Below, piece after piece: positions 35,003 through 46,995 of a stretch of 56,023 bases of DNA. The notes under the pieces were generated by a model. It made no database searches and was not told the DNA's origin. It saw only the letters and a list, made by a program, of their open reading frames with translations. The position numbers and the translations under genes were made by a program. This stretch comes from Monosiga brevicollis MX1 (lineage: Eukaryota > Opisthokonta > Choanoflagellata > Craspedida > Salpingoecidae): the NCBI RefSeq assembly GCF_000002865.3, contig NW_001865053.1, positions 277,845 to 333,867 on the forward strand. Reading direction: 5' to 3'. How positions within the stretch are numbered: the first letter of the stretch is position 1; every line of letters begins with the position of its first letter.

Positions 35003-37005
35003 ATGCGGGCATCATCGGTGGTGCGGCTCATGCTGGTGCTGCTGGTGCTGCTGGGCGGAGCTTTGTGGCTTCACCAGCAAGCTTTGCCAGCATTGGTCGA
35101 AAACCCACCCGTCCTTGCGCTCAGCTCGCTCGAAACAGCCCTGGCCACGTTCTGTGGTGCGAATCCGCGTTGCTCAGCCGATCTGGCCCAGCACGTTGCA
35201 CATCTGCCCGACTTTGCTGCTGAACAAGACGATGACGATTACCTTTCTCTTCGCTGGGCCACGCCCACAGCTGTCAGCACTGGCCAGCTGACTCTATGCA
35301 CACAATCGTCTTTGGACCAAGTCCCCCACCTTCTGGATACACTGTCAGCCTTTGACGGTCAGCTCTTTTATTCTTGCTTTCCCTCGCGTGCTCAAGTGGT
35401 ACGCGCCTTGGTCGCTTTTACACCTTTGCACTGACAAGACACTTGCACCTTGCACGAGACAGGTCCAGTGACCATCGCCATCTTTTCAGCCGCCCCCGTG
35501 GCCAAAGAGGCTCTAGCCGTGGTGTGGGCCAAGCTTGCCTCTTGTCATCCCGACATTGGTACACGCGTGGCTGCCCGCTACACCATGCATCGTGATACCC
35601 ATCAGCAGCTCCTAGACTTGAGCCCAGATCAGGCGGAAGTCAGTGCCATGGACTTGGCACGCCAATTAGCTTTGCTGCCATGCACCGTCGACTCCCTCGT
35701 ATCCAGCTTGCGCATGTGGACCCAGGCTGGTGCCAACTACGAGCTCACGCTGCAGACGACTCAGGTTCCCTACCCGAACAATCTGCTGCGCAACCTAGCC
35801 CGCGACCAAGGTCTGACAGCTTGGTCCGCGTTACAGCACAGTGCACGCATCCTTGCTGCAACCCAAGTGATCAGGCTCACGCACCTGCTTGCCGTTCATG
35901 GCTCCACGTAGCAACAACGCTTTTCACAATGGTTTTGGACGTGGACATTGTACCCAGCCACAACATCGCTAAGGCCGTGGAGCAAGCCGTAGCAGCGCAC
36001 CATGGAAGCTACACCCGCCTCGCCTTTGTGGTACCCGGTAAGCCCAGGCTTTCAAGTCACCCTAGATTTTAAGGGCTGTGAGTTGCACCGCAGCTGGCAA
36101 GCTGTCGCGTGTTGCCGGGTGCCATGTCATCTGCTGTCGCTTTGGACACACACGCCGTCACAATGTTTTTTTGACATGTTATTCGATAGCCTTTGAATTG
36201 GATACGAGCACAGCCACGACCATGCCAGCCCACCGCGACGAACTATTGCAGATGCTGGAGGCCGGGACGGCTCGGGTATGAGTGTGAACGCACTTTCTCG
36301 CCTGTCAGAAAGGGCGAGATGTGGACCGTCAAGACAGGTTCTGAGGTCAATGCTTGTGCAACGAGCGTACGGTCGTGCATTCATTCCTGGCTTGGCTTGT
36401 GGTCTCCGTTGCAGCCTTTTTATCAAGAGGTCTGCTGGAAGTGTCAGCGTCACACAAACTACGAAAAGTGGCAGCAAGGGCCAATGCAAATCACGGAGCT
36501 AGAATATGAAGGTAGTTTCCTTTGCGCGCTTGCTCGCGGCTTCAGCCCTCGACATGTGAATGGTTTTTGATGTCGTCTCTCAACACCTGCCCCTGGGGTG
36601 GGCACCCGTAGTGTCATGGCATGATCCCTGGGAGCCCTTCTATATTGCCCGAGAGCGTTCATGTCCGCGCTACGACGTGCGCTTTCGTCAATGTATGTCT
36701 GGTTGCCCATTGCTGCGGTCTTTGTCCGAAGGATCTCGTTCATCAGGTCTAGTCCAATTCAAGGGGCGACCTCATGTTCTCGGTGCATGGTAGATGGGTT
36801 CAATCGTATTTCACAGGTGTGCCATATGCACATGTTAAACTACCGCTTCGTCGTCTTGTACCAGGCGTTTGTGGTGCATGCAGGCTGGAAGCGTCCAGGT
36901 GCCTTCCATGCCAGCAAACAGGCCGACCTGGATCGCAACCGTGATCTCTTCCGTCAAATGAAGCGGGAGCTGCGCGCTCACATTCCACAGGGCCCCTCCT
37001 GTTAG
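35003..37005 (+). CDS. B4GAT1: B4GAT1-like glucuronyltransferase (GT49 family)
   Basis: In animals B4GAT1 is a Golgi type II membrane enzyme that adds glucuronic acid to xylose on alpha-dystroglycan, priming LARGE to build matriglycan. The start at 35003 gives a short basic end and one membrane anchor (VVRLMLVLLVLLGGALW). The lumenal part has a PVTIAIFSA strand, RVAARYTMHRD, PYPNNLLRNLARDQ, the metal-binding DxD in MVLDVDIVPSHNIAKAV, and FVVPAFELDTSTATTMPAHR. It continues with RPFYQEVCWKCQRHTNY, HDPWEPFYIARE, DVRFRQYGFNRISQ, VLYQAFVVHAGWK and FRQMKRELRAHIPQGPSC. These segments track the animal protein to its end, and all family landmarks appear intact. LARGE, the downstream enzyme, is not in this window. 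The true acceptor could be another xylose-capped glycan. Confidence 0.9.
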
Positions 37006-37178
37006 AGCAAGGGGTTTGATTGCGTCCTTGAATATTTATCATGACATGAAAGTTCTGGTAGCATGTCAGTTTCGTGTCGGCGATCTGGCGGGCGGGGCTT
37101 GAATGGACTAAATTCAGACCACAAGGAACACGCAAAAAGATGGAAAATGCACAGTTATGAAGAGGCGCATGGAGTTGA

Positions 37179-39214
37179 CTATTGCGCCGGCTTCTTGCCA
37201 GCCTTTTCCTTTGCCTTGTCTTTGCCACTCTCCTTGTTGTCCTCTGAGCTCTCCTCAGCTGCTGGCTTCTTCTTGGTGCCAGTCGGACCTTCCTTCTCGT
37301 GCTCCAAGTTTTCCAGCTGTTGCAAAGGGGCACGATCAGGGACATTTGAGTCTGTCATGCCGCTCCACTCGTCTGTTCACAGAGTTGGATGACAGGACCA
37401 ACCTTGTTGTTGATGAGGTTGTGCAAGGCAATTGTTGCCCGAATCATCGAGGCCAGATACACCACCAGCATCTGTGCATCAAAAAGAGAGGGCAGCTGCG
37501 GATGAGAGAAGGGCTTATACACGAGCCAGGAAAAGCAAGGGATCCAAGGGAGGGAACGGGGAGGGATCGGCATGGGTAGGTCAATGGCGCGGCGTATCGT
37601 CTGAAGATGCCACGCCCGCCACGCCACAGGAGTGGTTCAGGTCATCCTATGTGTGTCGGATAAACAACGCACTTGGTCACTCGTCGTGTTGGAGACTGAA
37701 GTCGCCAGGTCCTTGCCGGAAACGTTGGGTAGATTGTTGAAGATTTCCTGAATCAAGTACATGATGTTGTGGTTGATGGGGAGTTTTTGCTCCGCCACCA
37801 TCTGGAGATACTCGTGCACCTGTTGAAGGTGACCCGAGAGCCCCTGGGTGGTGGGAAAATGGAATCATGGCATTAATGTGACGGCGGGTGAGGGCAGGCA
37901 CTAGGGCACTAGGACGAGCGGACTTAGGACTTGGTCCGACAGTGGGGCCGTGCATAAAGCAGCTGACCTTGAGCGAGTCGAGCTGTTGCTGCAGGCGGTG
38001 TGAAAGCGAGCCTGAAAAGCCAAGGTCTGTAATGTCGCGCAGGAGGTGCTCAACGCCAACTTCCTCCACCTCTTCTGCTCCCACTTCCGAGCCAACGTGT
38101 TCAAAGCCCTTTGTGGTGGGTGTGCCATCCTATGCGGTGTCATAGAAACAGCCAAGCAGGCCCGCAAGACGAGGAGGTGAGGAATGGTGTCAACACATGA
38201 GGGCACAGGCGCTGGGTTTGAGATGCGAACGGGACTCACGTCGTGAATTTCCTCAACAGCAACGTAGGCCTTGATGGGGAGGCCCGACACCTCAGGACGC
38301 ACGTCGATAACGCAAAGAATCTAGGTGTGTGTGTGTGTGTGTGTGTGTGGAAGCATGAGGAAACGAGGAAACTACACACCAAGCAAGCGCGAGGTGGCAG
38401 CAGTGGAATGAAATTGGGTGCGTGGGCATACCGGGTGTTCTACAAATTTTTGCAGCATTTCGCTAATCTGAATGTCATTGGCCCGCAGCTTGGGTCCCGT
38501 GTGATACCAGCCCACCACGCGCTCCTTGGCTGTAAGGGGCGGAGAGTGACGGCATGAGGGTGAGGCGAGGCCACCCATGGCACCAGAGCGATATTGCAGA
38601 CAGATGCATGGGGCGATTCATGTTGCTTCGCTCCACAATGGCGCCTCGCCAGAAGAAGCAAAAGCAAAATAGGAAGGGAAGAAGAGGATACAAACAAGCG
38701 AGCCAGCAGGGCGCGAGAGGAAGAAGTGCCCATAGAGGAAGCAAAGGCGCGCGGAGTGAGAGAGCGCAGGAGAGAATTCAAGGCTCACCATTGACGCGGC
38801 GGAACATGCCAAACATGTTGCGAAGATAGTCATGGTCCATGTACCAGACATCAGGCGACTTGAGGTCTTCCTCAAAAGGCACTGCAAACGTGGCACGGTG
38901 GCACAGAGTAAGGAGGTGAGCGGGCGCAGTGGGTACAGGCAGTGGGCTATGGCATGGGCTGGGTGGGGGTGGGTGAGGCCATTTGGAAGCAGGAGCCCTC
39001 GTTGCGAAGCGAAGAACGCACGAGCAAAGCTGTTGGCAATGTCCAGGTTCGTGGGGCTCTTCCAGGAGCCGAGGAGGACACCGACGGAGCGATGCTTTGT
39101 GCCCTTGCTGGTACGGTTGTAGTGGTCCACGACGGAGAGCAGCACCAGGGGGTGAACAGTCACGGTGGTCTCGCCCGAGACAGGCTTTTTGGTGACGATG
39201 TCCAATGAAGCCAT
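37179..39214 (-). CDS. PSMD7: 26S proteasome lid subunit RPN8/PSMD7
   Basis: RPN8 is the inactive MPN-domain partner of the deubiquitinase RPN11 in the proteasome lid. From the start at 39214: [10 protein letters not shown], then [133 protein letters not shown], and [20 protein letters not shown]. The zinc-binding JAMM histidine pair is replaced, as in all RPN8 proteins. The C-terminus is a Lys/Glu-rich KEKE-like tail that ends GKKPAQ. It lies tail to tail with B4GAT1 (173 bp apart) and head to head with the DUF4038 glycosidase gene. Confidence 0.95.
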
Positions 39215-39915
39215 GGCGACGGGGAGAGCAATAAGCAAGCAAAGGCGCGAAGCCGAAGCCGGGCGCCGAGTTGGTCCAAAAGGGCCTTGATCAACACCAC
39301 CAGTCGTTGTTGTTGACAGTGTCTATCCAGAGGTTGACCAGGATGAGCCAGTGAGCGAGCAAAAGCATCCCAAGTGCCAGTAAACCGACGGGAATGACTC
39401 CACGTCACTTGCAAACACGGTTCTCTTTGCTTGTCCCGACCATCCCAGTGTGCCCCCCACCTCCACACACCCGGGCTACAAGCCAATGCCTGTCTGTTTC
39501 CAATGCATTTGATAGTGCACGTCAGTGGTCGGCTGCCACTGCCACTGTGCCATCCAAATTCAACGCGCTGCCCTTCGCCGTCACTCAACTCACCGCACTC
39601 TCTCACACACACAAAGACTGTTGATAACAAAGGAAATAGCACAGAGACAGCAGCAGGCACAATCACACTTGGTAACAACTCGAAAGTTTTAGCCTCCACG
39701 AATACAGTGATGATAACATCTGACATCTGCCTGAACAGACGAAAGCGTGAATATTGACACAGTATCTCCTGGCCTCTTGTTGATGTTTTTGTTGTGTGTG
39801 TGTGTGGTGTGTGTGTGTGTCTTTGCGAGCTGTGATCGAGCTGGGAGCTCGCTGTGGGAGCAGAGGGAGCAGAGGGAGCTGGTGAGGTGGTGGACTGCAG
39901 CTGATTGCGGCAGGC
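39215..39915. promoter_or_regulatory. Divergent intergenic region between RPN8 and the glycosidase gene
   Basis: A 701-bp gap between outward-facing starts. It holds a TG-rich microsatellite (39793-39820) near the glycosidase side and no recognisable core promoter element or coding exon. Confidence 0.5.
39793..39820 (+). repeat. (TG)n microsatellite upstream of the glycosidase gene
   Basis: Two TG runs split by one GG step, about 95-120 bp before the glycosidase start codon. Confidence 0.93.
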
Positions 39916-42900
39916 ATGGTGGGTTTGCTTGGCTGGGTCTGCTTGCTGGGGCTAGCATGCGGGACCAGCTTTGCCGCTGATTCCGAGGCCAAGCAGTGGC
40001 TGCCCTATGAGGTTGTCCTCAATGCCATAGGGTAGGTGCTTTGCACGTCAGAGATCATGGGCGATCAGCATGCATCGCTACGCCCTTGCTCGTCCGTGGC
40101 CTGGCCTTTCTGACTGGTGGTTGATCGAACATTGACCAGAAGACGCCCACCTCCTATTGCTTGGCTGCATGCACCTCGACACACTGCAGAGGGTACGGCA
40201 ATCCCTACAAGGATGTCGAGGTTAACGTGACTTTTGTCCCGGTACAATTGGATCCAGCCAGCGCCGCTCAAGTCCCTGATTTATACGCACAGCCCATGCG
40301 CCTTCCAGCATTTTGGGATGGCGGGCACACGTGGCGCGCCCGCTTTGCACCTCCCATCGTCGGCAATTGGACCTGGATCTCAACATGCAGCAATTTTCAC
40401 GACTCGGGCTTACACAATCAAACTGGCGCTTTCGTCGCGCGTCCGAGTTCTGCCCCACCCTTTTTGCTGGTCTGGCCCGTTTGGCTTCCCCCTCCATGCC
40501 ACTCCGACTTACGCTACGCTTGCATCACGTTGATCTTGCTCTGTGTGGCTGCCCATCGTACCTGCAGGCCGACACCGCCCGCCGGTATCTCGTCAACGCC
40601 CGTGGCGAGCCATTCTTCTGGCTCGGGGACACACATTGGTCTGGTTTTAGTCTAGCAGAACATACCCGGGATAACAACGACCCATTCTACAACGACTCGA
40701 CCAGCATGTTCCAAGGTTTGTGCTCACTACCAGCCCTTGCTTGATGCACACATGTCCACTGCATTTTTTTCATAAGGCCAGGTCATCGATGCTCGCACCC
40801 AACTCACCTGCCACTTTGCATCCCAACTGCATTGCAGAGATCCTTACGCGTCGTGTAGCCCAAGGCTATACCGTGTGGAAGGCCGAGTCCTTTGCCAACA
40901 ACGACGAAGGTGTGGATTGCGCCGGCTCGGCTTCCGACGGCAGTGTTACCCATTGGCACACCTCAAGCACTTGGACCTCCCTCTGGGTGCGAGAATGTCA
41001 GGCTCACATCAATCGTGCCCAAACGGTTGCATTCCCAGGTGGCAACGCCCCGATCAACCACGGAGGCCCTGCTTGGATCAACAACACGTTTTTCAGCTTG
41101 CCGAACCCTGCCTTTTGGCAGGACATTGACGATCGCGTAGCCTTGGTCAACCAGGCAGGCTTGTTGGCTGCCCTAGCCGTGGGCATCGGTCGCAGGTAGA
41201 TGAGGCATACGTGATACCTTGCCTGTTGCAAGCTCGCTGTGGCTGCGTCTGCAAGCGCAGCCTTTGGCCTATTCTTGTTCGTCGTTGCACAGACAACTTT
41301 TGCTCACCCGCAATCATACTGCTCTGCCCTAGCATGCCCACCAATGCAACGCTGGCAGATCACATGCGTCTGTCCAAGTATTTTTTTGCACGTTATGCTG
41401 CGTTCAACACCGTTTGGCTCACTTGTCAAGAGTACTGCACCAGCACGGCCTGTCCTGACTGCTGGGCCACCATCGCAGCCACCATCTGGAGCATGGACCC
41501 ATACCGCCGGCCTAACTCGATGCATAATTGCGCCACCAATCCCATTGCCTACCATGACCAGCCTTGGTATTCTTTTGTCACCTTGCAGCTGGGTCATGGC
41601 AGCCTGGCCTCGGTAGACCACTGGCTGGCCCAATACAATGCCACCCCGGCCCGGGCCATCATCGAGGACGAAGCCAACTATGAGCTGCTTGTTCCCCCCT
41701 ACCAGCCCGTGACGTCCGAGATGACGCGCCAGACGGCCTGGCAAGCCGTCATCGGCGGCTCCTTTGGCTACACATATGGCGGACAAGGACTCTGGTGGGG
41801 CTGCTGGAATCGTACGTATGTCAACGGCAACTGTGGTACCGTGGGTAGTTCAGCTTACAAGGTGGGTTCGTACTAGCTCTGATGTTTCCCGGATACCTAG
41901 TGTTTGGATCTCATGCACCAAGCCCGTCTCCTCCTTTCTTCCTCGCCTGCGGCTCGCTTTAGACATGGAATGAGACCCTCCACTTTCCCACCGGTGTAAC
42001 GGCCCTCGGGCACTGGCGAGACTTTTGGAGTCAGCTACCGTGGTGGCAGTTGGCACCGGATGGTCTTGTTGCCGAATGGTCTGTGCTGGCCCCACGCTTT
42101 TCGCAAAAGCCCTATCAAAAGAGTACGCCTGATCGCAGTGTCGTTGTAGCCTATCTGCCGCCCAGCCCCTGTGGGACATACACCGGCATGCTGCACCTGC
42201 CTGTGACCACGCCTGCGCCCTATTCGGTGTTTTGGTTCAACGTCACTTCGGGAGAATACCTGAGACTCATGACCAACGTGAGCGGGAGTGTAGCGGTGCC
42301 CGAGGCCCCCTCCACCTCCGATTGGGCTCTTCTGGCCACCACGAACGCCAGTCACATCGACATGGCACGCACCCATGCATATGGACGGCAGGATTCAGAG
42401 CACGATTCGCGTTTTCACGCGCCAGCGGCCTCTTGGCATCTGGTAGCAAATGTCACGAGCTTAGGGACCCCGCGACAGGGCCCAGCGACTGTGGGCTTGA
42501 ACTTTAGCCTGGACGAAGCGGCGACCGCAGTCGCGCTCGGGCGATACAAGTTGCCAGACAACGGCGATTGTCATCAGCTTTCTCTCTATGGGCCTGACGG
42601 CCGAACGCTCGTGGCGCAGGCTTACGTCAATATGGCCGCTGCTGCCGATGCCAATGGCTTTGTTTATGCCGGCTTGGTCTCGCCCGTCCGGTTGCAACCA
42701 GGCGTTCCCTACTACTTGGTGGACAACAACAGCGGACCCGACAGCTTTGCCAACGACGACCAAACGCGCTTGGTACCGTCTACTGCGGGTTCCATTAGCA
42801 GCTCAGTCTTTGGGGGTCCAGGCACCTTTCAGGCAGGTGGTGGGGGCCCCAACTCTGGCTATGGTCCCGTGGACCTGGTCTTTGAGCTTGCAAGCTCACA

Positions 42901-42916
42901 GGTCCGCGCTAAGTAG
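39916..42916 (+). CDS. Secreted DUF5060/DUF4038 (apiosidase-like) glycoside hydrolase
   Basis: The start MVGLLGWVCLLGLACG is a signal peptide, so the enzyme should be secreted. An N-terminal DUF5060-like beta domain follows: GYGNPYKDVEVNVTFVP, then RLPAFWDGGHTWRARFAPP and GNWTWISTCSNF. The catalytic TIM-barrel part (DUF4038, related to apiosidases and collagen-associated glycosidases) starts RRYLVNARGEPFFWLGDTHW and continues RRVAQGYTVWKAESFA. Further along are AAFNTVWLTCQEYC, DQPWYSFVTLQLGHG and PARAIIEDEANYE, and the aromatic GSFGYTYGGQGLWWGCW segment. A C-terminal beta-sandwich (about nt 42180-42916) may bind carbohydrate. Acid residues in EDEANYE are good candidates for catalysis. The family is mainly bacterial. 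Here the gene has several short introns, so it is settled in this genome. Degradation of plant or algal polysaccharide in food or matrix is inferred. Confidence 0.75.
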
Positions 42917-43202
42917 GGTCGGGCACCTCGAGCAAACAATTGACATGACAAAAGTAAAGTAATCTCTTCGGGACTAGTCGATTGTGGCGCTGGAGCGGGG
43001 CACTGATGTGTAAGCTTCACGCAATCACGGAGAGGATTCGGGTTAAACAGGCAAGCAGGAGAAGAACGGAAGAAGGGAGAACGGTAGCAGGGCAGGAAAG
43101 AAAAGTCGGAAGACGCAAGAACAATCGAAAAGACAAGCAAGCTTTGGGAAGACAAGGATTCTCTCAACAAGTCAAGACTCAAACGGCACAGCAAACACAA
43201 CG

Positions 43203-45514
43203 CTATACCTCAACATTACCCTCACTGTGCACGGATAAGATGCGTGCCAGCGCATCCAGAGTACCCGATACCAGGAAGAATGTACCCATGAGCACGATGC
43301 CATAATCAAAGGCTCGTTGGGCTGGGGTTAATGCCTTGCCCATGATGCGAAGGTGCAGCAGGCCTGGCATGATAAGTGCAAGTAGCATGCAGCACGTCGA
43401 GCCGATAAGCCCCATGATGGATGCGAAATCTGGAATTGCCAACACGATAATCACTGATGCTAATACCAAGGATGCGCGCAGCACATTCTGCGCTCATGGC
43501 CGGTTTTTGGGTGCGCAAAGCAAATCAAGGGCATCGTTGCGTGAGTGAGCAAAAACACCACCCATGAAACATACTCCGGGACAGTGTTGCTCTGGCCACA
43601 TACCCCTTTGGCCAAGGTGGGACGTTCGCGACCTTGAGCAGCAATGATGCGATCAATGATCACGCTCACGGGAAACAACATGACTAAAAAAAAGAGGTAG
43701 CATCAGGCGAAGAAGGGGGCCAAGGTGAGGAGGTACACGCCAGCTGTACCAGATCGAGTATGTTGTGACCAGATCGAGTATGTTGTGACGGGAGCACAGC
43801 AAAACGGGGTGACCTGGATAGGTAAAGTAGAGGGAAAAGCAGAGACAGGCTTTGATAAAGTCGGGAAACAATCCAGGGGGAAGGTTTAACGTAATGATGC
43901 TCTGAGTATCCTCGCCTAACCACACGATCCGAGGAATGGGGTCAAACTGAGGAAGAGACAAAAGGGGTGGAGGAAAGGAAGTGGCCATCACGCTTACCAA
44001 ATGACGCATAGCCGAGGGCACCAAAGGTCACATAGAGCGTGGTAATGATGGCTAGGGCGAGAGAAAAGAGGTAGGGAAAGTCGGCGCGACGGTTCTTTGG
44101 CACACTGTTCTCCAAGCTCAAGACCATGCCGGCGCCCTGATTCATCGTGCAATGTGGGTGCACAAGTCCATTCGACGGGATGTTGCACAAGACATGAGGT
44201 GGTGGGATCAAGGTAAAGCGGTGTCGCTGACGCGAGGATAGCTGCAGGAACGAGGCGCACACACCTCAAAGCAGTAGACGCAAACGCCAACAAAGAAAAT
44301 GAGTCCATTGAACTTGATGGCCTTGGCATGCTCACCATGCTACGAAAAGCGTCAGGCAATGATTGAAGTGAATCAAGATGGGGCCAGATCATGAGCCAAG
44401 GGTGTCGAAAAGAGGTAGAATACCTTTTGCATGCTCTCGAAATCGAAGAAGAAAACCACAGCGTAGGCCAGAACGTTGGCCATGTCTGCCAGCAGGCTAA
44501 AACCGCGGCGCCGTGGGGTTGAGAAACCAAAGGGCAGGGTTGATGAGTGGACGGGCTGAAGCAGCGGGCCAACGTTGATATTCGACGCTCGATGACCTGA
44601 CCTGAAGATGGAGAGACCCTTGAGGTCCCGGATCATCACAAGGGCTATCAAGGGAATGCTCAGTCCGCTCAGGTAGGTAATCCTATCGTGGATGCGGTTG
44701 AGACCAATCAAAAGATTTGCTATTGGCCGCGCGGGGAGACTTTCCGACGATTCCTTTGGTCAACCAAGTGCAATCAAGGAAAAAGCTGGACGTACTGGCT
44801 CAGGGGCCCGAGCAAAGACTGGAGATTGCGGCTGATGAAGATCAGATAGGCGCAACAAAAGCCGAGCTGGGACATGACGATGGCAACTTGCACCAGGATC
44901 CAGCCACGCTGGCCCAGCGCAATCCGCGCCAAATCCCCGTAGTCCAAGTCGGCGTCTCGGCTGGCACGACCCTTTTGCTAGATTCCATCAGGGGAGGCAA
45001 GGTGCCGGTCGGGGGGTGGCGAGGGGTTGCAAGGGGGGCGAGGGGGGAGAGACGATTGAATGGGCTGGCAGTCGCAAATGGGCGTGTTGTCGGAGGGGAG
45101 AGGAGCAGAGGTTGCGGGGGCAATGCACCAACCGCTGAGCCGTTGGCGAGGCGATAGTTTTTGCACTCGACGAGCAGCAGCATGGCGCGAATGCTAAGAG
45201 ATGCGGATCAAAGAAAAGAGGGTTGTGCATGGTGAAGGATTGCCAGCAAATTGAGCAGGGCAAGAGGTGAGGGGCACAGAGCGAAGCGGGGCACCCGGGG
45301 CATGCTCAAATGCGTGAGTGGCGAGGTGGGCGCTCAAGTTGACTGACCAAATTGCAGAGACGGTAATCATGGTGACGGTGCCTTCGAGTAGGCCAGCTTC
45401 GCGGTAAGCAAAAGGCAGTCCAAGGACGCCCGCCCCCACAAAGCTGATAAAGACATTGGAAAAGAGCTTTAGCGGGGTGAATTCACCCGCGCCTTCACCG
45501 CCCCCGCTCAACAT
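43203..45514 (-). CDS. AAAP/SLC36-type amino acid transporter
   Basis: This is a multi-span transporter of the amino acid/auxin permease family, probably proton-coupled and located in the plasma or vacuolar/lysosomal membrane. The start at 45514 reads MLSGGGEGAGEFTPL, followed by the family's first span motif FSNVFISFVGAGVLGLPFAY and REAGLLEG. Further spans: VTMITVSAIWSVNL; YGDLARIALGQRGWILVQVA leading to QLGFCCAYLIFIS; LSIPLIALVMIRDLKGL; SLLADMANVLAYAVVFFFDF; FNGLIFFVGVCVYCFEGAGM followed by VLSLENSVP; FSLALAIITTLYVTFGALGY; FIKACLCFSLYFTYP; MLFPVSVIIDRII; LRASLVLASVIIVLAIPDF; and GTFFLVSGTLDAL. This gives about eleven spans, the usual number. The stop is at 43203. A 20-bp tandem duplication lies in one intron. 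Which amino acid it carries cannot be told. Confidence 0.86.
43748..43787. repeat. 20-bp perfect tandem duplication in a transporter intron
   Basis: The unit ACCAGATCGAGTATGTTGTG occurs twice with no spacer and no mismatch. It lies in an intron of the amino acid transporter gene. Perfect identity suggests a recent duplication. Confidence 0.97.
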
Positions 45515-46114
45515 GACCAGTTGGTCTCTTGGTTTCTCTGAGCGTGCGAAGCGATGCGGCGGGGAGGGGGGGGGGGCGGAAACATATGAGGTAGGAGAGC
45601 GGGTAACGGAGGCGGGAGGGTGGCAGTGTCATGTCAAGGACAAGAGCATGTTCGGAAAGATGGAATACTACCTTTTGCTACCTGTTGCTATCAACGTCTG
45701 GGCGTCTACCCACAGATGCCGTTGTGCGCCAACACAGCTGATCTCGAGGTGATATCAGCAGTGGGCGACAAGGCCGGAGCGCCGCGCGGTGCGACACGTT
45801 GAGGTCCAAAACTACAGATGAAATACCACTGCCAGAAACGCAGCCACCCCCGCGAACAAGGGTCGAGAATGAGCGAAAGAAGAATCGGTGCACGGGCGGA
45901 GCCAGCGGGGGGGCGCCGTGTTGGCCTTTGGGCTACACGTGTACGCGCATGGTGGTCTGCTTTGACAACCCTCACAAGGGCCAAAGACGGGTTGCTCTTG
46001 ACCTGCCATCCACACCCAAACCAGCGATCTCACCGTTGCTCACCTCCCGCCACCACCGCCGCCGCCACCGCCGCCACTCGTCTCAGCGCCCCCTCCTCCC
46101 GGTTGAAGACACAG

Positions 46115-46200
46115 CGAGAGAGAGAGAGACAGAGAGAGAGAGAGAGACAAGAATGTGAGAGAGAGAGCGAGAGAGAAACAGAGAGAGGGAGAGAGAGATC
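46115..46200 (-). repeat. GA/CT-rich microsatellite upstream of the transporter gene
   Basis: GA-rich on the plus strand, so CT-rich in the transporter's direction, about 600-690 bp before its start codon. Its strand sense agrees with the CT tracts upstream of CDK8, MED18 and Treslin. Confidence 0.9.
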
Positions 46201-46407
46201 TTGAGAGAATATGCTCCTTTCAGGGGGATGTTTTAGAGAGAGAATGGAATTCAGGTCAAAAATTTTGAAAATCAGAGCTATTTTGGTAAGCGGGTAGAGA
46301 ACAGACTGGATCTGGGTGATCTTTAAGAGATGGGGTGTAGGCCATCAAAGGGGGTCAAAGGGGGCTTTCCTTGATACACTTGCAAACACAAACAAACACA
46401 CACACTC

Positions 46408-46462
46408 TCTGTGTCTGTGTCTGTGTCTGTGTCTCTGTCGCTGTCTGTGTCTGTGTCTCTGT
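46408..46462 (+). repeat. (TGTGTC)n / (CTGTGT)n minisatellite
   Basis: About nine copies of a hexamer-like CTGTGT unit, with some shorter CTCTGTC variants. Confidence 0.9.
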
Positions 46463-46995
46463 CGAATGTACCTAACTCATCTTCGCATGAATACACTTGG
46501 GTCGGTCCTTCATAAAGTATAATCATACTCTCCTTTTTGTAACAATATATTGCCATTCATTCGAGGCGAACACCATTTTATTGGCAGTCAGTATTTCGGG
46601 TCGTGCTCGGCCATTCTGTGTGAAGTACGTTTCAAATCAAGCACAGCAGAAGCGCTAAATTTTTGTGGATCAAACGAGGGTGCTCTTGTGTTCATACGCT
46701 TCCTGTGGATGCCGTAGCAGCCCAAAGACCAGAAAATTAGTTATTCTGAAATAAATCCCATTTCTTTTCCTTACAAAACTAACTTAGTTTTGATTCTCTA
46801 GGGCTACATGGCTCCGATTGGTATGTCAAATGGCAGCGCCATAAGACGAGTCAGCGAAGCAATGAGACAACTTGGTGGGTAGAGGCAGATGGACAAGACA
46901 AGTTCTGATTGATCAATGGTCATTCAAGGTTTATTTCGATTGACAAACGCCCGGGACAATTTTTTTTCCAAACACTTAGTAAGCAAGCTGTTTCC

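Larger units (their letters stand above)
45515..46995. other. Gene-poor interval with microsatellites between the transporter gene and the transposon
   Basis: This 1.5-kb stretch has no supported gene and is long for this window. It includes G-rich runs near 45562-45575, a GA-rich tract (46115-46200) that reads CT on the transporter's sense strand, and a GTGTCT tract (46408-46462). An AT-rich patch (46730-46800) follows. It should contain the transporter promoter and one edge of the transposon, but no clear terminal repeat was found. Confidence 0.5.
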
